Shown piece after piece: positions 26,606 to 35,818 of a DNA stretch of 64,000 nucleotides (position 1 is its first letter; every line of letters starts with the position of its first letter). Source of the DNA: Planctomycetota bacterium (GTDB lineage: Bacteria > Planctomycetota > Planctomycetia > Pirellulales > UBA7805); contig QQVP01000005.1 in the NCBI GenBank assembly GCA_003389215.1, forward strand, positions 1-64,000, in the 5' to 3' direction. The position numbers and the translations under genes were made by a program. The notes below the pieces were generated by a model. It was not told the origin of the DNA and ran no database searches. It saw only the letters and a list, made by a program, of their open reading frames with translations.

Positions 26606-28567
26606 ATGTATCACGCACGCAAACTCCGAACCGCCTGTTGCCTGACCCTGACCGTGGCGTTGCTCCTGCCCAGCTTTGCGGTGGCGCCGCCGCAGGCCTT
26701 CGCTCAGCAGGCACAAATCGTCAAGCTCGAGCGCATTATTACGATCGACGACAAGGGCAACGCCCGCGTCGAATTCTCGATCAAGTTTCCTTCGACCTGG
26801 TCGTACAACGTCGTCAAGAAAGAGTTCGAGCAGAACATGAGCGGCAACATGGCCGTGCTGCTGCGAATGCTGGGCTCGGGTCACCACTGGGGGGAACTCT
26901 CCGAGGTCGAAGGCGAGTTTGACGACGACACCCGCAGCATCGTCATCGGCTATGGCCAGAAGGGGATCGCCAAAGGCGAGAGCGGCACCGGCTGGAAGGT
27001 CGACTTCGAGTCGGACGCCACGCTCGATCTGCTCTCCAAGCACGACGAAGAGTTCGTCTTCAATACGATCGAAAATACGGATCTCGGTCTGGCCCAGCTC
27101 GTCGTCAAGCTACGCTTGCCCAAGGGTGCCAGCGGTGCCGAGTATCGCGAGCAGCCCTCGGGCATCGTCTACCAGCTCGAGCCGAAGGCCGAGTCGGCCC
27201 TCGGTCGCGTCAAGGCGAGCTACGAGCTGGAGGCCAAGGACGCCGTCATGTCGGCTTTGGCCAAGAGCTACGCCCAGGAAGAGTTCAGCTACTTCTGGAC
27301 GGCCCGCCAGGTATTCACCAATACCGGCTCGCGAACGCTGACCAACTATCGCGTCCGCTTTCGCATCGCCGGCTTCAGCTCTTGGAGCCCCTGGAAGGGA
27401 ACCGAGCGAATTGTGCCGGGCGGCACCGTGGTCGAGCCGTTCTACCCCGTATTCGACATCGACAAGGTGGCCGCCATCACGGGGTCGCGTCCCGTGATGT
27501 TGGAAATGGAGATGGAATACCAACGTCCCGACGGCACGGTGGTCAAGGAAAGCGACACCCGTCGACTCGAACTGTTGGCCCGCAACGACGTGATCTACTC
27601 GAGCATGGGCTCGACCGAGGCAACGGGCTATTACGACCACTTCGATTGCGGCGAGGTCATCTGCGCTTCGTTCGTGACCTCGGAGGATCCGGTCATGCAG
27701 CAGTTCGCCGGGGCGATTGCCCAGATGCTCGGCGGCACCCAGGCCGGCTACACCGACGAGGAAGCGATCAAGTTTCTCGCGGGCATTCAGCACTTCCTGG
27801 CCATCAACAACATCTCCTACCAATCGCCTCCCGGACTGCTGGTGGCTGGCAAGCTTCGCCAGCACGTGAAGTACGGTCGCGATGTCTTGCGAAATCGGGC
27901 CGGCACCTGCATCGACTTGGCCATTCTCTATGCCAGTGCCTGCAAGGCCGTGGGTCTCAAGCCGTTCCTGGTGCTCGTGCCGGGCCATTGCTTCATGGGC
28001 GTGCATCTGCCCTCGGGCAAGCGGCTGGCCGTGGAGTGCACCGTGCTGGAGCAGGGTGGCTTCGTCAGTGCGGTGAAGGCGGGTCAGAAGGCGCTGGCCG
28101 AGGCCGAGCAGGGTCTGTCGATCATCGTTGACATCAACGAGATGCGCGACATGGGCGTGCAGCCGCTCGATCTGCCCCAGATGTCGAACACCTTTCTGGA
28201 AGACAAAGGTTACACGGTCGAACTGCCCGAGGGTCTCGACCAGGCTGAGGAAGAGGAAGATGCGAGCCCCGATTCCGGCGTGGTCGGCAAATGGGGATTC
28301 CAAGGTCGGGTGAACGGCGTGATGATGATCATGGCCGGCGTGCTGCAGGCCAACGGTCAGTTTGCCAGCATCGCGCGGATCACCAACAACGACGGCTCGA
28401 TGCAAGAGTATGCCGACGAGGGGACCTATCGAATCGAAGGCAGCGTGATCGTGGCCACGGGCCGGGACGGCACGACGATGCGGCGCCCCTTCCGCCTGGA
28501 GAACGATCAACTCTACATCACCTACAACGAGCTGAACGCCACGGTACCGTTCGAGCGAATGCAGTAG
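26606..28567 (+). CDS. Exported transglutaminase-like protein
   Basis: A 653-residue protein with a signal peptide (to about 34). The first half (35-340) is beta-rich with no family I know. A transglutaminase-like core follows (about 380-520): Cys near residue 435 in NRAGTCIDLAILYASACKAVGLKPFLV and His near 461 in VPGHCFMGVHLP, the usual Cys-His pairing. An acidic linker (EEEEDASPD) leads to a C-terminal beta domain (about 560-650, GKWGFQGRVNGV) like those of small lipocalin-type modules. It probably acts on peptides or proteins in the periplasm. A strong terminator follows. Confidence 0.82.
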   Translation: MYHARKLRTACCLTLTVALLLPSFAVAPPQAFAQQAQIVKLERIITIDDKGNARVEFSIKFPSTWSYNVVKKEFEQNMSGNMAVLLRMLGSGHHWGELSEVEGEFDDDTRSIVIGYGQKGIAKGESGTGWKVDFESDATLDLLSKHDEEFVFNTIENTDLGLAQLVVKLRLPKGASGAEYREQPSGIVYQLEPKAESALGRVKASYELEAKDAVMSALAKSYAQEEFSYFWTARQVFTNTGSRTLTNYRVRFRIAGFSSWSPWKGTERIVPGGTVVEPFYPVFDIDKVAAITGSRPVMLEMEMEYQRPDGTVVKESDTRRLELLARNDVIYSSMGSTEATGYYDHFDCGEVICASFVTSEDPVMQQFAGAIAQMLGGTQAGYTDEEAIKFLAGIQHFLAINNISYQSPPGLLVAGKLRQHVKYGRDVLRNRAGTCIDLAILYASACKAVGLKPFLVLVPGHCFMGVHLPSGKRLAVECTVLEQGGFVSAVKAGQKALAEAEQGLSIIVDINEMRDMGVQPLDLPQMSNTFLEDKGYTVELPEGLDQAEEEEDASPDSGVVGKWGFQGRVNGVMMIMAGVLQANGQFASIARITNNDGSMQEYADEGTYRIEGSVIVATGRDGTTMRRPFRLENDQLYITYNELNATVPFERMQ

Positions 28568-28611
28568 GCTGGCCCGGCTGGCCCCGGAGCGGTTGCCGAG
28601 AGTTGCTGACC

Positions 28612-28659
28612 TGGCGTGCGACGCCCACTTGGAGATGGCGTTGCACGCCATTTTCTTTT
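28612..28659 (+). terminator. Rho-independent terminator after the transglutaminase-like gene
   Basis: TGGCGTGC (28612-28619) plus ACGCC (28621-28625) pair with GGCGT (28637-28641) plus GCACGCCA (28643-28650), with one internal mismatch. The run TTTTCTTTT follows. Confidence 0.85.
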
Positions 28660-28848
28660 CGAGAGCGAACGGGTCGGGAATTCGTGGCGGCTACCTGTCA
28701 GGTTAACCCTGGCTGCCACAGCCGCCCGTGCATAGGCAGTCCATCGAGACCCTTTGACGGCTTGCGCACGCTTCACAAGAATGGGCTTCCGCACGTTGGT
28801 CCACGCGATCGACGGCTAACCGAGCGCAGCCACGAGCGAGTCCCGCGC

Positions 28849-29652
28849 ATGAGCGACCCCAGGTTTGCAGAGCACGTCGTCCTAGTTACCGGAGCCAGCG
28901 ACCGCGGCATCGGCGGGGCGATTGCTTCGCGCCTGGCCAGCGAAGGGGCCTCCCTCGCGCTCGTCTCGCCCGAGCGACCCGAACAGTTGCTGGCCGAACT
29001 GGCAGAGATTCAGTCCGAGCCGGCTCGCAGTGTGTGGATCGAGTGCGACTTTCTTCGCGATGGCGATATCGAAAAGGCGGCCGCGGAGGTCGCGGACCAG
29101 TTCGCGCAGCTGGACGTGCTGGTGAACAACTCGGGCATCGATATCTCGGGCAACTTTGCCGACCTGGCCCCCGACCAGTGGCAACGCCTGCTCGACGTGA
29201 ACCTGACCGGCGCGCTGCGGATGACGCAGGCGGTGTTGCCGCAACTGCTCAAGCGGAGGGGGAACGTCGTCAACATCGCCTCGGCGTCGGGGCTGGCCGG
29301 CACGCCGGGCCTGTCGGGTTACGGCACGACCAAGGCGGGCTTGGTGGGACTTACCCAAACATTGGCCGCCGAGCTCGCCCCGCAGCGGGTACGGGTCAAC
29401 GCGGTCTGTCCCGCGCTCGTGCACACCCCTATGGCCGAGCAATACGTCAAAGAGCTGACGTCCGAGATCTGGGATCGCATTCAGGCCTGCCATCCGCTGG
29501 GCATCGGGGCGGCCAACGACGTGGCGGCCGCGGTCGCCTTTCTGGCTTCGGCCGAAGCCCGTTGGATTACCGGCGTGGCCTTGCCCCTGGGCTGGGTCGC
29601 CTCGTATCCCTTGCCGGTGCAGTTCGAAGAACGCCCGCGGCGCTCCTGCTAG
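28849..29652 (+). CDS. Short-chain dehydrogenase/reductase
   Basis: A 267-residue classical SDR. The NAD(P)-binding motif is VLVTGASDRGIGGAIA, NNSG follows in VLVNNSGID, and the catalytic Ser-Tyr-Lys is in NIASASGLAGTPGLSGYGTTKAG. Closing PALVHTPM and WITGVALPL are typical. ATG at 28849 begins the fold directly. Its 3' end overlaps the converging alpha/beta hydrolase stop by four bases. With the hydrolase and the LLM oxidoreductase nearby it suggests a small-molecule catabolic or detoxifying set. Substrate unknown. Confidence 0.9.
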   Translation: MSDPRFAEHVVLVTGASDRGIGGAIASRLASEGASLALVSPERPEQLLAELAEIQSEPARSVWIECDFLRDGDIEKAAAEVADQFAQLDVLVNNSGIDISGNFADLAPDQWQRLLDVNLTGALRMTQAVLPQLLKRRGNVVNIASASGLAGTPGLSGYGTTKAGLVGLTQTLAAELAPQRVRVNAVCPALVHTPMAEQYVKELTSEIWDRIQACHPLGIGAANDVAAAVAFLASAEARWITGVALPLGWVASYPLPVQFEERPRRSC

Positions 29653-30443
29653 CTCGCGGTGACGAACTCACGCACCAACCCAGCCCAGGCGTCGGCCTTC
29701 TCGAACGGCACCATGTGGCCGCACTCTTCGAGCACCTCGAGCCGGGCTCCCGCGATCTTCTCGGCGTAGTACTCGCCGTGGGCCAGCGGAATCAGGCGAT
29801 CGTGTCGACCCCAGATCAGCAACGTCGGGCAGGCGATGCGGTGCAGATGTCCTTTGAGCCGGGGATTGTGCAGGTAAGGATTCCAGCCGATCCGCGCGGT
29901 CGCCTCGCGGGCGCGAATCCAATTCAGAATCCGCGAGTCTTCCAGCGAGGTGGGCATCGAAAGCTTGACCGTGACGTCCTGCGGATCGTAGTAGACCAGC
30001 TCGCGAAGCTCGTCCAGATCGTCGATGAAGATCTCGCCCATGGGCGCTTCGCTCAGGTACAAGCCGGCCGCGGCGGTCAGTGCCATGCGTTCGATCCGCT
30101 CGGGCCGCAGCACCGAGAGCTCGAGCGCGAGCCAGCCGCCGAGCGAAAAGCCGACCACCGGGACGCGTTCGAGTTCCAGCACGTCCAGCAGATCGACGTA
30201 ATGCCAGACGAGATCCTGCATGTCCTCGATCTCGTCGAGGCCTTCGGAGAGAGCAAAGCCGGGGCAAGCCGGCACGTACACCCGGTGCGACTCGGCCAGC
30301 TTCTCGTGGGGCAAGGTCCACTCGGTCTCGCCGCCGGCCGAGTGCAGGTAGAGCAGCGGCGGGCCGTCGCCGCCGATGGTGACCTGAGTCTTACGGCCGG
30401 CAACTTCGACGATGCGATGTTCGGTGGATATGTCGCTGGCCAT
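29649..30443 (-). CDS. Alpha/beta hydrolase
   Basis: A 264-residue enzyme with the full catalytic set: nucleophile Ser in VVGFSLGGWLAL, acid Asp in LLIWGRHDRLIPL, and His in LEECGHMVPFE. The oxyanion region is LLYLHSAGGETEW. It lies 58 bp downstream of the LLM oxidoreductase gene on the same strand, so the two are probably co-transcribed. Pairs of LLM-type monooxygenase and alpha/beta hydrolase are common in degradation of esters or heterocycles, but the substrate cannot be read here. Confidence 0.9.
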   Translation of the reverse strand: MASDISTEHRIVEVAGRKTQVTIGGDGPPLLYLHSAGGETEWTLPHEKLAESHRVYVPACPGFALSEGLDEIEDMQDLVWHYVDLLDVLELERVPVVGFSLGGWLALELSVLRPERIERMALTAAAGLYLSEAPMGEIFIDDLDELRELVYYDPQDVTVKLSMPTSLEDSRILNWIRAREATARIGWNPYLHNPRLKGHLHRIACPTLLIWGRHDRLIPLAHGEYYAEKIAGARLEVLEECGHMVPFEKADAWAGLVREFVTAS

Positions 30444-30501
30444 GATGCTGCTGGTGGTTACTGCGTTCGGTCGCGACGCGGGTCGCGACGTGGTTCATCT
30501 G

Positions 30502-31677
30502 CTAGGCCGGAGCTGCCGGTGCCGCCGCGTCGGCTTTCGTGGCAAACGTCTTCCGCAACGGCGGCATCACCTCGGCGGCAAAGGTCCGCATGTTCTTTTC
30601 CGTCAGATCGGCCGGCAACGTGCCCAACTGGAACAGGCCCAACAGGTTGCCAAAGCCGAGCCGGCCGCGAAGCTCGACCAGCCGGTCGCGCACGGTGGCG
30701 GGACTGCCCACCACGGCGTAGAAGCCTTCTTCGACTTCGTCGCGCGATTTGACCTCCATCAAGAACTTCTTCAACGCCTGGTTGATGCGGGCGATGCTTC
30801 GCGCGCTGGTATAGCCGGGCGGAAACACGGCCAGACCCTTGAGCAGCTTCTCGGCGAAGTAGAACAGATGGCGCTCGTACTCCTGCCAGGCCTGTTCGTC
30901 GGAGTCGGCCACGTAGATCGGCAGCAGCAGGCCGATGCGCTCGGGTGTCGCCGGGTTGCCCGCCTTGGCGCAGGCGTCGCGAAACATGTCGAAGTTTTTC
31001 TGCAGCACATCCACGTGGAAATAGGGAATGCCCATGTAGCTGAAGCCACGCTCGGCGACCAGCTTCACCGTCTCGACGCTGCCGGCGCCGGGAATCCAGA
31101 TCGGCGGGTGCGGCTTCTGCAGCGGCAGCGGCCAAGGATTGACGTACTTCAGCTTCCAGTGTCGCCCGTAATGTTCGAAGGGGCCCGGTTCGGTCCAAGC
31201 CCGCAGGATGAGGTCGAGGGCCTCGTTGTACATGCTGCGGGCGAAGGTGGGGTTCGCGCTGAAGCTGTAGTACTCGGGCCCACCGCCGACGACCATCCCG
31301 GCGATCAGCCGCCCGCCGCTGATGACGTCGATCATGGCGAACTCTTCGGCCACGCGGGTCGGCGGATTGTAAAGCGGCAGGGCGTTGCCGATCACCGCGA
31401 TTTTTACCCGCTGGGTCTGCCGGGCGAGGATCGAGCCCATCAGGTTCGGGCTGGGCATGGTGCCGTAGGCACTCTGGTGATGCTCGTTGACGCAGACGCC
31501 GTCGAAGCCGAGTTCCTCGGCCAGCACGAGCTCGTCGAGATAGCGGTTGTAGAGCTCGTGGCCGTGGACCGCGTCGTAGTGCGAATTGGGCAGCCACGTC
31601 CAGACGGTCTTGTGCGCGTCGAGCGTCGACTCGTCGATCCGGTCCCACGGCATCAGGTGAAAACAGAAGAATTGCAT
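30502..31677 (-). CDS. LLM-class flavin-dependent oxidoreductase (luciferase-like)
   Basis: A 391-residue protein with the bacterial luciferase-like TIM barrel: LAEELGFDGVCVNEHHQSAYG, AVIGNALPLYNPPTRVAEEFAMIDVISGGRLIAGMVVGGG, and IWIPGAGSVETVKLVAERG. It should use reduced FMN/F420 from a partner reductase for monooxygenation or hydride transfer. It is first in a two-gene unit with the alpha/beta hydrolase. The Ala-rich C-terminal end (ADAAAPAAPA) is a disordered extension. Confidence 0.92.
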   Translation of the reverse strand: MQFFCFHLMPWDRIDESTLDAHKTVWTWLPNSHYDAVHGHELYNRYLDELVLAEELGFDGVCVNEHHQSAYGTMPSPNLMGSILARQTQRVKIAVIGNALPLYNPPTRVAEEFAMIDVISGGRLIAGMVVGGGPEYYSFSANPTFARSMYNEALDLILRAWTEPGPFEHYGRHWKLKYVNPWPLPLQKPHPPIWIPGAGSVETVKLVAERGFSYMGIPYFHVDVLQKNFDMFRDACAKAGNPATPERIGLLLPIYVADSDEQAWQEYERHLFYFAEKLLKGLAVFPPGYTSARSIARINQALKKFLMEVKSRDEVEEGFYAVVGSPATVRDRLVELRGRLGFGNLLGLFQLGTLPADLTEKNMRTFAAEVMPPLRKTFATKADAAAPAAPA

Positions 31678-31747
31678 GCGGCGGATCTCGGGCAGCGGGC
31701 GGAGCGGCCCCGATAGTCTGTCAGATAGCCGGCGTCGTCACAACTCG

Positions 31748-32779
31748 TCAAGGTTGCGACGGCGCGGCGCTGTCCAGCGAGGCCTCGACGAGCGTGCGCC
31801 ATTGGTCGCGCGGCTGCCGACCGATTTGTTGGGCGAGCTGGAAGATCTCTTCGAGGCGGGGCTCGACCTCCGCACCGAACTCGCGGGTCATCGAGGCGGC
31901 CCAGTCGGGGTAGTAGTGGACGCGATCGTCGATGAGGTCCGCGCCGTAGAGAAGGGCCTCGACGAATTGCCGTTCAAGTCGGGCAGGTTCGCTTTCCAAT
32001 TCGCGCGTGTCGAGCGAAGCGAGGAAGGCCGCTCCCGCTTCCGATTGGAGATACTCGTGTCGCGTCAGCTGGTTCTTGTCGATGCGACGCATAATGCGGA
32101 GCACCAGCACCCCGGACACGATCGAGCTGATCGAGGCAGCGATGTCGATCCAGTTGGCGGCGATCAGCGTTGCGGGGTCCGCCGTGAGGAGAAACATTCG
32201 ACTGGCAATGGTCGAACCGAAACTGGCGATGAGCCAACAGGTCCACCACCAACCCGCCGGCTGCGTGTCGCTCGCGGTTCGCTCCGAGCCCGGCACGTTC
32301 CCCGGATCGCTCCCCTGCATGATCTCGACGACCGCCTGATAGGGACGGAAGAGATTGAGAATCGGAATGAAAAAGTAGGCCACGGTCCAGCCGGGCGTGT
32401 ACGTCAGTTCGAGTGCTCCGAGACTGGGGAGATTGCGGTGGGCGCGGTAGATCCAATTTAGAAACGCGACGCCAGAGACGAGAAAGGCGACCTGGTGGAT
32501 GCCTGTCACCCCCATGCTCAGACGGTTGACGAAGTCAAACTCGGTGTCGGCCACGGGCTCTCCCGCCGCGTAACGGGTGAGTACGCTGATCGCCAGCAGC
32601 GAGACACCCACCAGGACGATCTCGAGCAGCATAACGATGGCGATCAAGACCGACGCGACCGTCGCCAGCCGCGTTCCCGGCAGGAAAGGCTTGATTTGAT
32701 CGACGAGTCGCCCCTGGGGTGTCCCCGGCGGGGTGTCGGTCACGGTCGGCGAACGATAGGGATTCGCAGCGTCGTCCAT
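31748..32779 (-). CDS. DUF4328 membrane protein (longer paralogue)
   Basis: A 343-residue protein with about six hydrophobic segments. The DUF4328 core is FLNWIYRAHRNLPSLGA, LTYTPGWTVAYFFIPILNLFRPYQAVVEIMQGSDP and WWWTCWLIASFGS. After the last helix comes RIDKNQLTRHEYL and a soluble C-terminal domain (about 250-343) absent from the neighbour. ATG at 32779 starts MDDAANPYRSP, a typical planctomycete N-terminus. It lies 47 bp after the related gene at 32827. Function unknown. Confidence 0.85.
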   Translation of the reverse strand: MDDAANPYRSPTVTDTPPGTPQGRLVDQIKPFLPGTRLATVASVLIAIVMLLEIVLVGVSLLAISVLTRYAAGEPVADTEFDFVNRLSMGVTGIHQVAFLVSGVAFLNWIYRAHRNLPSLGALELTYTPGWTVAYFFIPILNLFRPYQAVVEIMQGSDPGNVPGSERTASDTQPAGWWWTCWLIASFGSTIASRMFLLTADPATLIAANWIDIAASISSIVSGVLVLRIMRRIDKNQLTRHEYLQSEAGAAFLASLDTRELESEPARLERQFVEALLYGADLIDDRVHYYPDWAASMTREFGAEVEPRLEEIFQLAQQIGRQPRDQWRTLVEASLDSAAPSQP

Positions 32780-32826
32780 ATTGAGCCCCTCGTACTTGCT
32801 GGTGGTGCAACTATCAGGTCGCTGGC

Positions 32827-33570
32827 CTAATCGTCTTGCGACGCCGCCTGCAGAAGATTGTGGCGGGCCGTCTGATTCTTGTCGATCGCCCTGACCATGC
32901 GAATCAGCAAGAGTGCCGCGACGACGGCAACGATCTCGCCGTAGATTAGCCACCAAGTCGCATCGACGAGTTCTCGAGCGCTTCGTGCCTCGCCCGCCAT
33001 GGCGGCGACCAAGCCACCGAAGATGCCGGAGAGCAACCATGCAGCCCACCACCAGCCCACGGTCGTTGGCGGTGACACGGCTCGATCTGAACCGGGAAGC
33101 CTGCCGGGGTCACTGCCCATCCAGATCTCACGGGCCGCCTGGTATGGTCGAAAAAAGCTGAGAATCGGAATGAAGAAGTATCCCACGGCCCAGCCGGCCG
33201 AGAAGCGTAGTCGCTCAGCGCCCAGGGCTGGCAAGTTGCCGTAGGCGCGGTACATCCACATCAAGAAGGCGACGAAGGCCGCAACGCTGACGACGATCTC
33301 TGCGCGAACGATCACAGTTTGTCGGAGGTCGTTCCATATCAGGCTTTGGGCGTTAGGACGACTTGAACGCATTGACGTATGCAAGAGCTGTATCTGCAGA
33401 GATGACGAGGCGACGAACGCGACGTTGAGCAGGGCAGAAAGAGCTGTCAGCAGGATCGTCCACCGTGCCCGCGTCTGACCCGACGCGTACGGATGGACGA
33501 AAGATCGTTCGTGCTCATGCCGTCCGGCCTCGATCGGTGACGCCTGGAATGGATTGATCTCTTCGGTCAT
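32827..33570 (-). CDS. DUF4328 membrane protein (shorter paralogue)
   Basis: A 247-residue membrane protein with the same core as the next gene: FLMWMYRAYGNLPALGA, RFSAGWAVGYFFIPILSFFRPYQAAREIWMGSDP, GWWWAAWLLSGI, and MVRAIDKNQTARH. The two are a tandem duplication. The N-terminus MTEEINPFQASP matches the usual start for this type. Its upstream region was invaded by the transposon at 33652, whose left end lies 82 bp from the ATG, so its original promoter may be displaced. Confidence 0.85.
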   Translation of the reverse strand: MTEEINPFQASPIEAGRHEHERSFVHPYASGQTRARWTILLTALSALLNVAFVASSSLQIQLLHTSMRSSRPNAQSLIWNDLRQTVIVRAEIVVSVAAFVAFLMWMYRAYGNLPALGAERLRFSAGWAVGYFFIPILSFFRPYQAAREIWMGSDPGRLPGSDRAVSPPTTVGWWWAAWLLSGIFGGLVAAMAGEARSARELVDATWWLIYGEIVAVVAALLLIRMVRAIDKNQTARHNLLQAASQDD

Positions 33571-33643
33571 CGGATACCCCAGTCGAGTGACACTGCAATT
33601 GGTTGCACTTATAGGTTCTCGGCGCGGGCAACGCAAGCGACGC

Positions 33644-33651
33644 GGCGATCG
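33644..33651 (+). repeat. Target-site duplication, left copy
   Basis: GGCGATCG directly abuts the left inverted repeat and is repeated in the same orientation at 40304-40311, as expected for 8-bp duplication on transposition. Confidence 0.85.
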
Positions 33652-33732
33652 GGTAGACGCCTAATTTGGCTCAGACAAAGCCATCGTGTCCACTCATGAT
33701 ACTAGCGTGGACATTTTGAGAGAATCTTGACC
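33652..33732 (+). repeat. Left terminal inverted repeat
   Basis: It begins GGTAGACGCCTAATTTGGCT (33652-33671). After a 15-base non-conserved block come TGTCCAC (33687-33693) and GTGGACATTTTGA (33707-33719), then GAATCT and TGACC. The same blocks occur inverted at 40223-40303 with identical spacing (35 and 32 bases between landmarks). The inner palindrome TGTCCAC-N13-GTGGACA is present in both ends and may be a second transposase binding site. Confidence 0.88.
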
Positions 33733-33897
33733 GAACCTCACTCTCCTAAGAAAGACTCTGCCCCTGACTGCCAGTCCTTGAGGTATCTATTCCATCGCCC
33801 TTTTCAATCACTCGCTTGTGACGAAGAGATCTACCGAGGGGTCAAAATCTATACTCATGGGACTGCGCCAGGGGCATTGTCAGCATGCGTCACCCCC

Positions 33898-34920
33898 TCA
33901 CCTCCCCACCCACTCGGGATGCTCCCGACCTATCGTGCCAGCGAAACCGGCGAAGCGACCAGCTTGATACTTGGCATCGGGATCGTCACCACCTTTAACT
34001 CGATCGACGCCCTGCCACGTCGTTTTGAGGGCGTCGATCTGCGGCTTGACGATCCGTTGGGCAATGCTCTGTTGAGCAGCGGCAGGGGCTTCCTCGATCT
34101 GGCGGATGATGTTCCACGCCATGCGCTCGCCTTCGTCATATCCCTCCTTCCAGTGCGGATCGGGCTCTTTGCCGCCGTTTCTACTTGGTTCACCACTGCC
34201 TGTGCCCAGATCGACAGCCGTTCGCTTGACTCCATCGATCTCGACTTGGCCGAGGCCATATCCGCCAACATCGACTCGCTCGGCGAATCCAAAGAAGACA
34301 TCGCTGCCATATCTGATGATCAAGAGATTCTTGTTTCTGACCTTCATTGGTCTCTCAAGCGTTGGCTCGATTGTCCGCCCTGGTTCGATCTCCGTGGCGG
34401 CTTGCTGCATTGCAGATTTGACCTGTTCGGGAGTCAGAAACAATTCGAGATCGAGCTTCTTGGCACACTCAACGAAGAAGCGATCATCGTTACGCTTGGG
34501 CTGCACGGACGCAGTAGATGAACTGGTATGCGGATCGGCTACGTTTGGAGCGGTTGTTGCCACCGATTTCTCACCATCGTCCTTCGACCCTCCCACCACG
34601 AAGCCCAGCAGCAGCAAGGCGGAGAGGATGCAGCCAACCACGGCCATGACATTGCGGCCAATGTCAAAGGCGGTCGTCTGCTTCCTTGCCCTGTCGGCGT
34701 ATCGGGATCGGGTGGTGGAGCGCTTTGGAGTTGGCGTTACGTCGAAACTGGGCATATCAGGATCGGATTCCGCAACAGCGACGACCTGTGGGCGAGCATT
34801 CGGCTGGCGCACCATCTCAAGAACGTGGCCGCATTTGGAGCACTTGAACCTCTTTCCTTTCAGGTCTGGGCGGAACTTGAACTTGGCGTTGCACTGAGTG
34901 CAGATGACGTGATCGGACAT
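33898..34920 (-). CDS. MJ0042-type zinc-ribbon membrane protein (transposon passenger)
   Basis: A 340-residue protein starting after a clear AGGAGG. An N-terminal zinc ribbon (HVICTQCNAKFKF and KRFKCSKCGHVLEM; two CxxC pairs) is followed by a disordered Pro/Thr-rich segment and one transmembrane helix (about 103-125, VMAVVGCILSALLLLGFV). The C-terminal domain (about 160-340) has no family I recognise; its first part (ECAKKLDLELFLTPEQV) may be a small folded module. Such ribbon-plus-anchor proteins are common planctomycete proteins of unknown role. Why it travels on the transposon is not clear. The opposite-strand reading of this segment has no SD and no domains. Confidence 0.78.
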   Translation of the reverse strand: MSDHVICTQCNAKFKFRPDLKGKRFKCSKCGHVLEMVRQPNARPQVVAVAESDPDMPSFDVTPTPKRSTTRSRYADRARKQTTAFDIGRNVMAVVGCILSALLLLGFVVGGSKDDGEKSVATTAPNVADPHTSSSTASVQPKRNDDRFFVECAKKLDLELFLTPEQVKSAMQQAATEIEPGRTIEPTLERPMKVRNKNLLIIRYGSDVFFGFAERVDVGGYGLGQVEIDGVKRTAVDLGTGSGEPSRNGGKEPDPHWKEGYDEGERMAWNIIRQIEEAPAAAQQSIAQRIVKPQIDALKTTWQGVDRVKGGDDPDAKYQAGRFAGFAGTIGREHPEWVGR

Positions 34921-35047
34921 GCGCTGGCCCTCCTTCGAGATTAGGGATCTGCCCCTGGCCTCGAAGCCCGACAAAAAAGAGGAGCGTCGAAACCAAGGCG
35001 TCACCTCAACCCTCGCCAGAGGGCGTGCAGATCAGCGCAAGGCCCGA

Positions 35048-35067
35048 CGCTCCCCTTTCGGGGAGCG
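35048..35067. other. Perfect 8-bp hairpin in 321-bp spacer
   Basis: CGCTCCCC (35048-35055) and GGGGAGCG (35060-35067) flank a TTTC loop. There is no following T-run, so it is not a standard terminator. The rest of 34921-35241 has no gene I can support. Confidence 0.5.
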
Positions 35068-35241
35068 CACCGAACCAAGCGACTGCATCTGCATTTCTCC
35101 AGAACCAAAAAGATCCTGGCTGGCGATTTTGAGGTGAGCAGTTACTCGTAGTACGTCAAATTTTGGTCAGTCGATAACGGTCTCCTTCGGCTGAGTGATA
35201 CGCTCCCAGACTAGCGGGTCGAAGTGGTAGAGGCAAGCGTT

Positions 35242-35724
35242 TTACTCGGCCACTTCTTCAGAGTCAGACTCTCCAGCGTCAGCATCATCGTCGGTCTTGG
35301 CCGACGTTCGACGAGGCTTCTTCTCGCTGATTTTCTGCAACGCTGTCTCGGTCTTCTGAATGCTTGCCGTATATTCCTCCGCATCTTGCTTGGCCAGGAC
35401 AACCTGCTTGCACAAATACGTGAGGGAGATTCGTAGGCGATTGGCATGCTGAAGGCACGTTCCGTCGTCGAGACCGTGAATGCCCGTGCTTAGCATCGAA
35501 TGAATTGTCGATAGCGGATTGACGCCGCCCGGTCGGACGCCGACTCGACAGCGTGAATTGGGAAACTCGCCCCATGTCCGCTCGTCTCCGCAGTTTCGGC
35601 AGTAGCGTTGAATACTCGGGAAACGGTGCTTCAACGTCATGCCGTAGGCATACGGATAGGGCAGCTTCGCATACAGGCCGTAGCCTTGCAGGAATTGCCG
35701 TAGGACATCATCGGAATTCTTCAT
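35242..35724 (-). CDS. Hypothetical 160-residue protein with Cys pair (transposon passenger)
   Basis: ATG at 35724 follows AAGGACAG; a TTG six codons earlier is less likely. The sequence has a short Cys pair in RYCRNCGDERTW with further Cys in NSRCRVG and DGTCLQHANRLR, so a small zinc site is possible. It ends in a coiled coil (QDAEEYTASIQKTETALQKI) and a very acidic tail (DDDADAGESDSEE). I do not recognise a family. It is divergent from the gene at 35819. Confidence 0.6.
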   Translation of the reverse strand: MKNSDDVLRQFLQGYGLYAKLPYPYAYGMTLKHRFPSIQRYCRNCGDERTWGEFPNSRCRVGVRPGGVNPLSTIHSMLSTGIHGLDDGTCLQHANRLRISLTYLCKQVVLAKQDAEEYTASIQKTETALQKISEKKPRRTSAKTDDDADAGESDSEEVAE

Positions 35725-35818
35725 TTTCTGTCCTTCGCTCAAACCTGTCAGAAAGTTATGGTGATCCTACTACGTTAATGCATACGGCATTCTACATGCA
35801 TGTAATGATGGAGGTTAG

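Noticed and set aside
33647..33720. Transposon-end sequences as a shared promoter element of DUF4328 and FkbM genes
   Set aside because: The exact 8-bp duplication outside both ends and an internal transposase fit transposon ends better than common regulation.
33727..34521. Plus-strand frame opposite the zinc-ribbon membrane protein
   Set aside because: The minus strand has an SD, zinc ribbon and membrane helix; the plus frame has no domain and low coding character.
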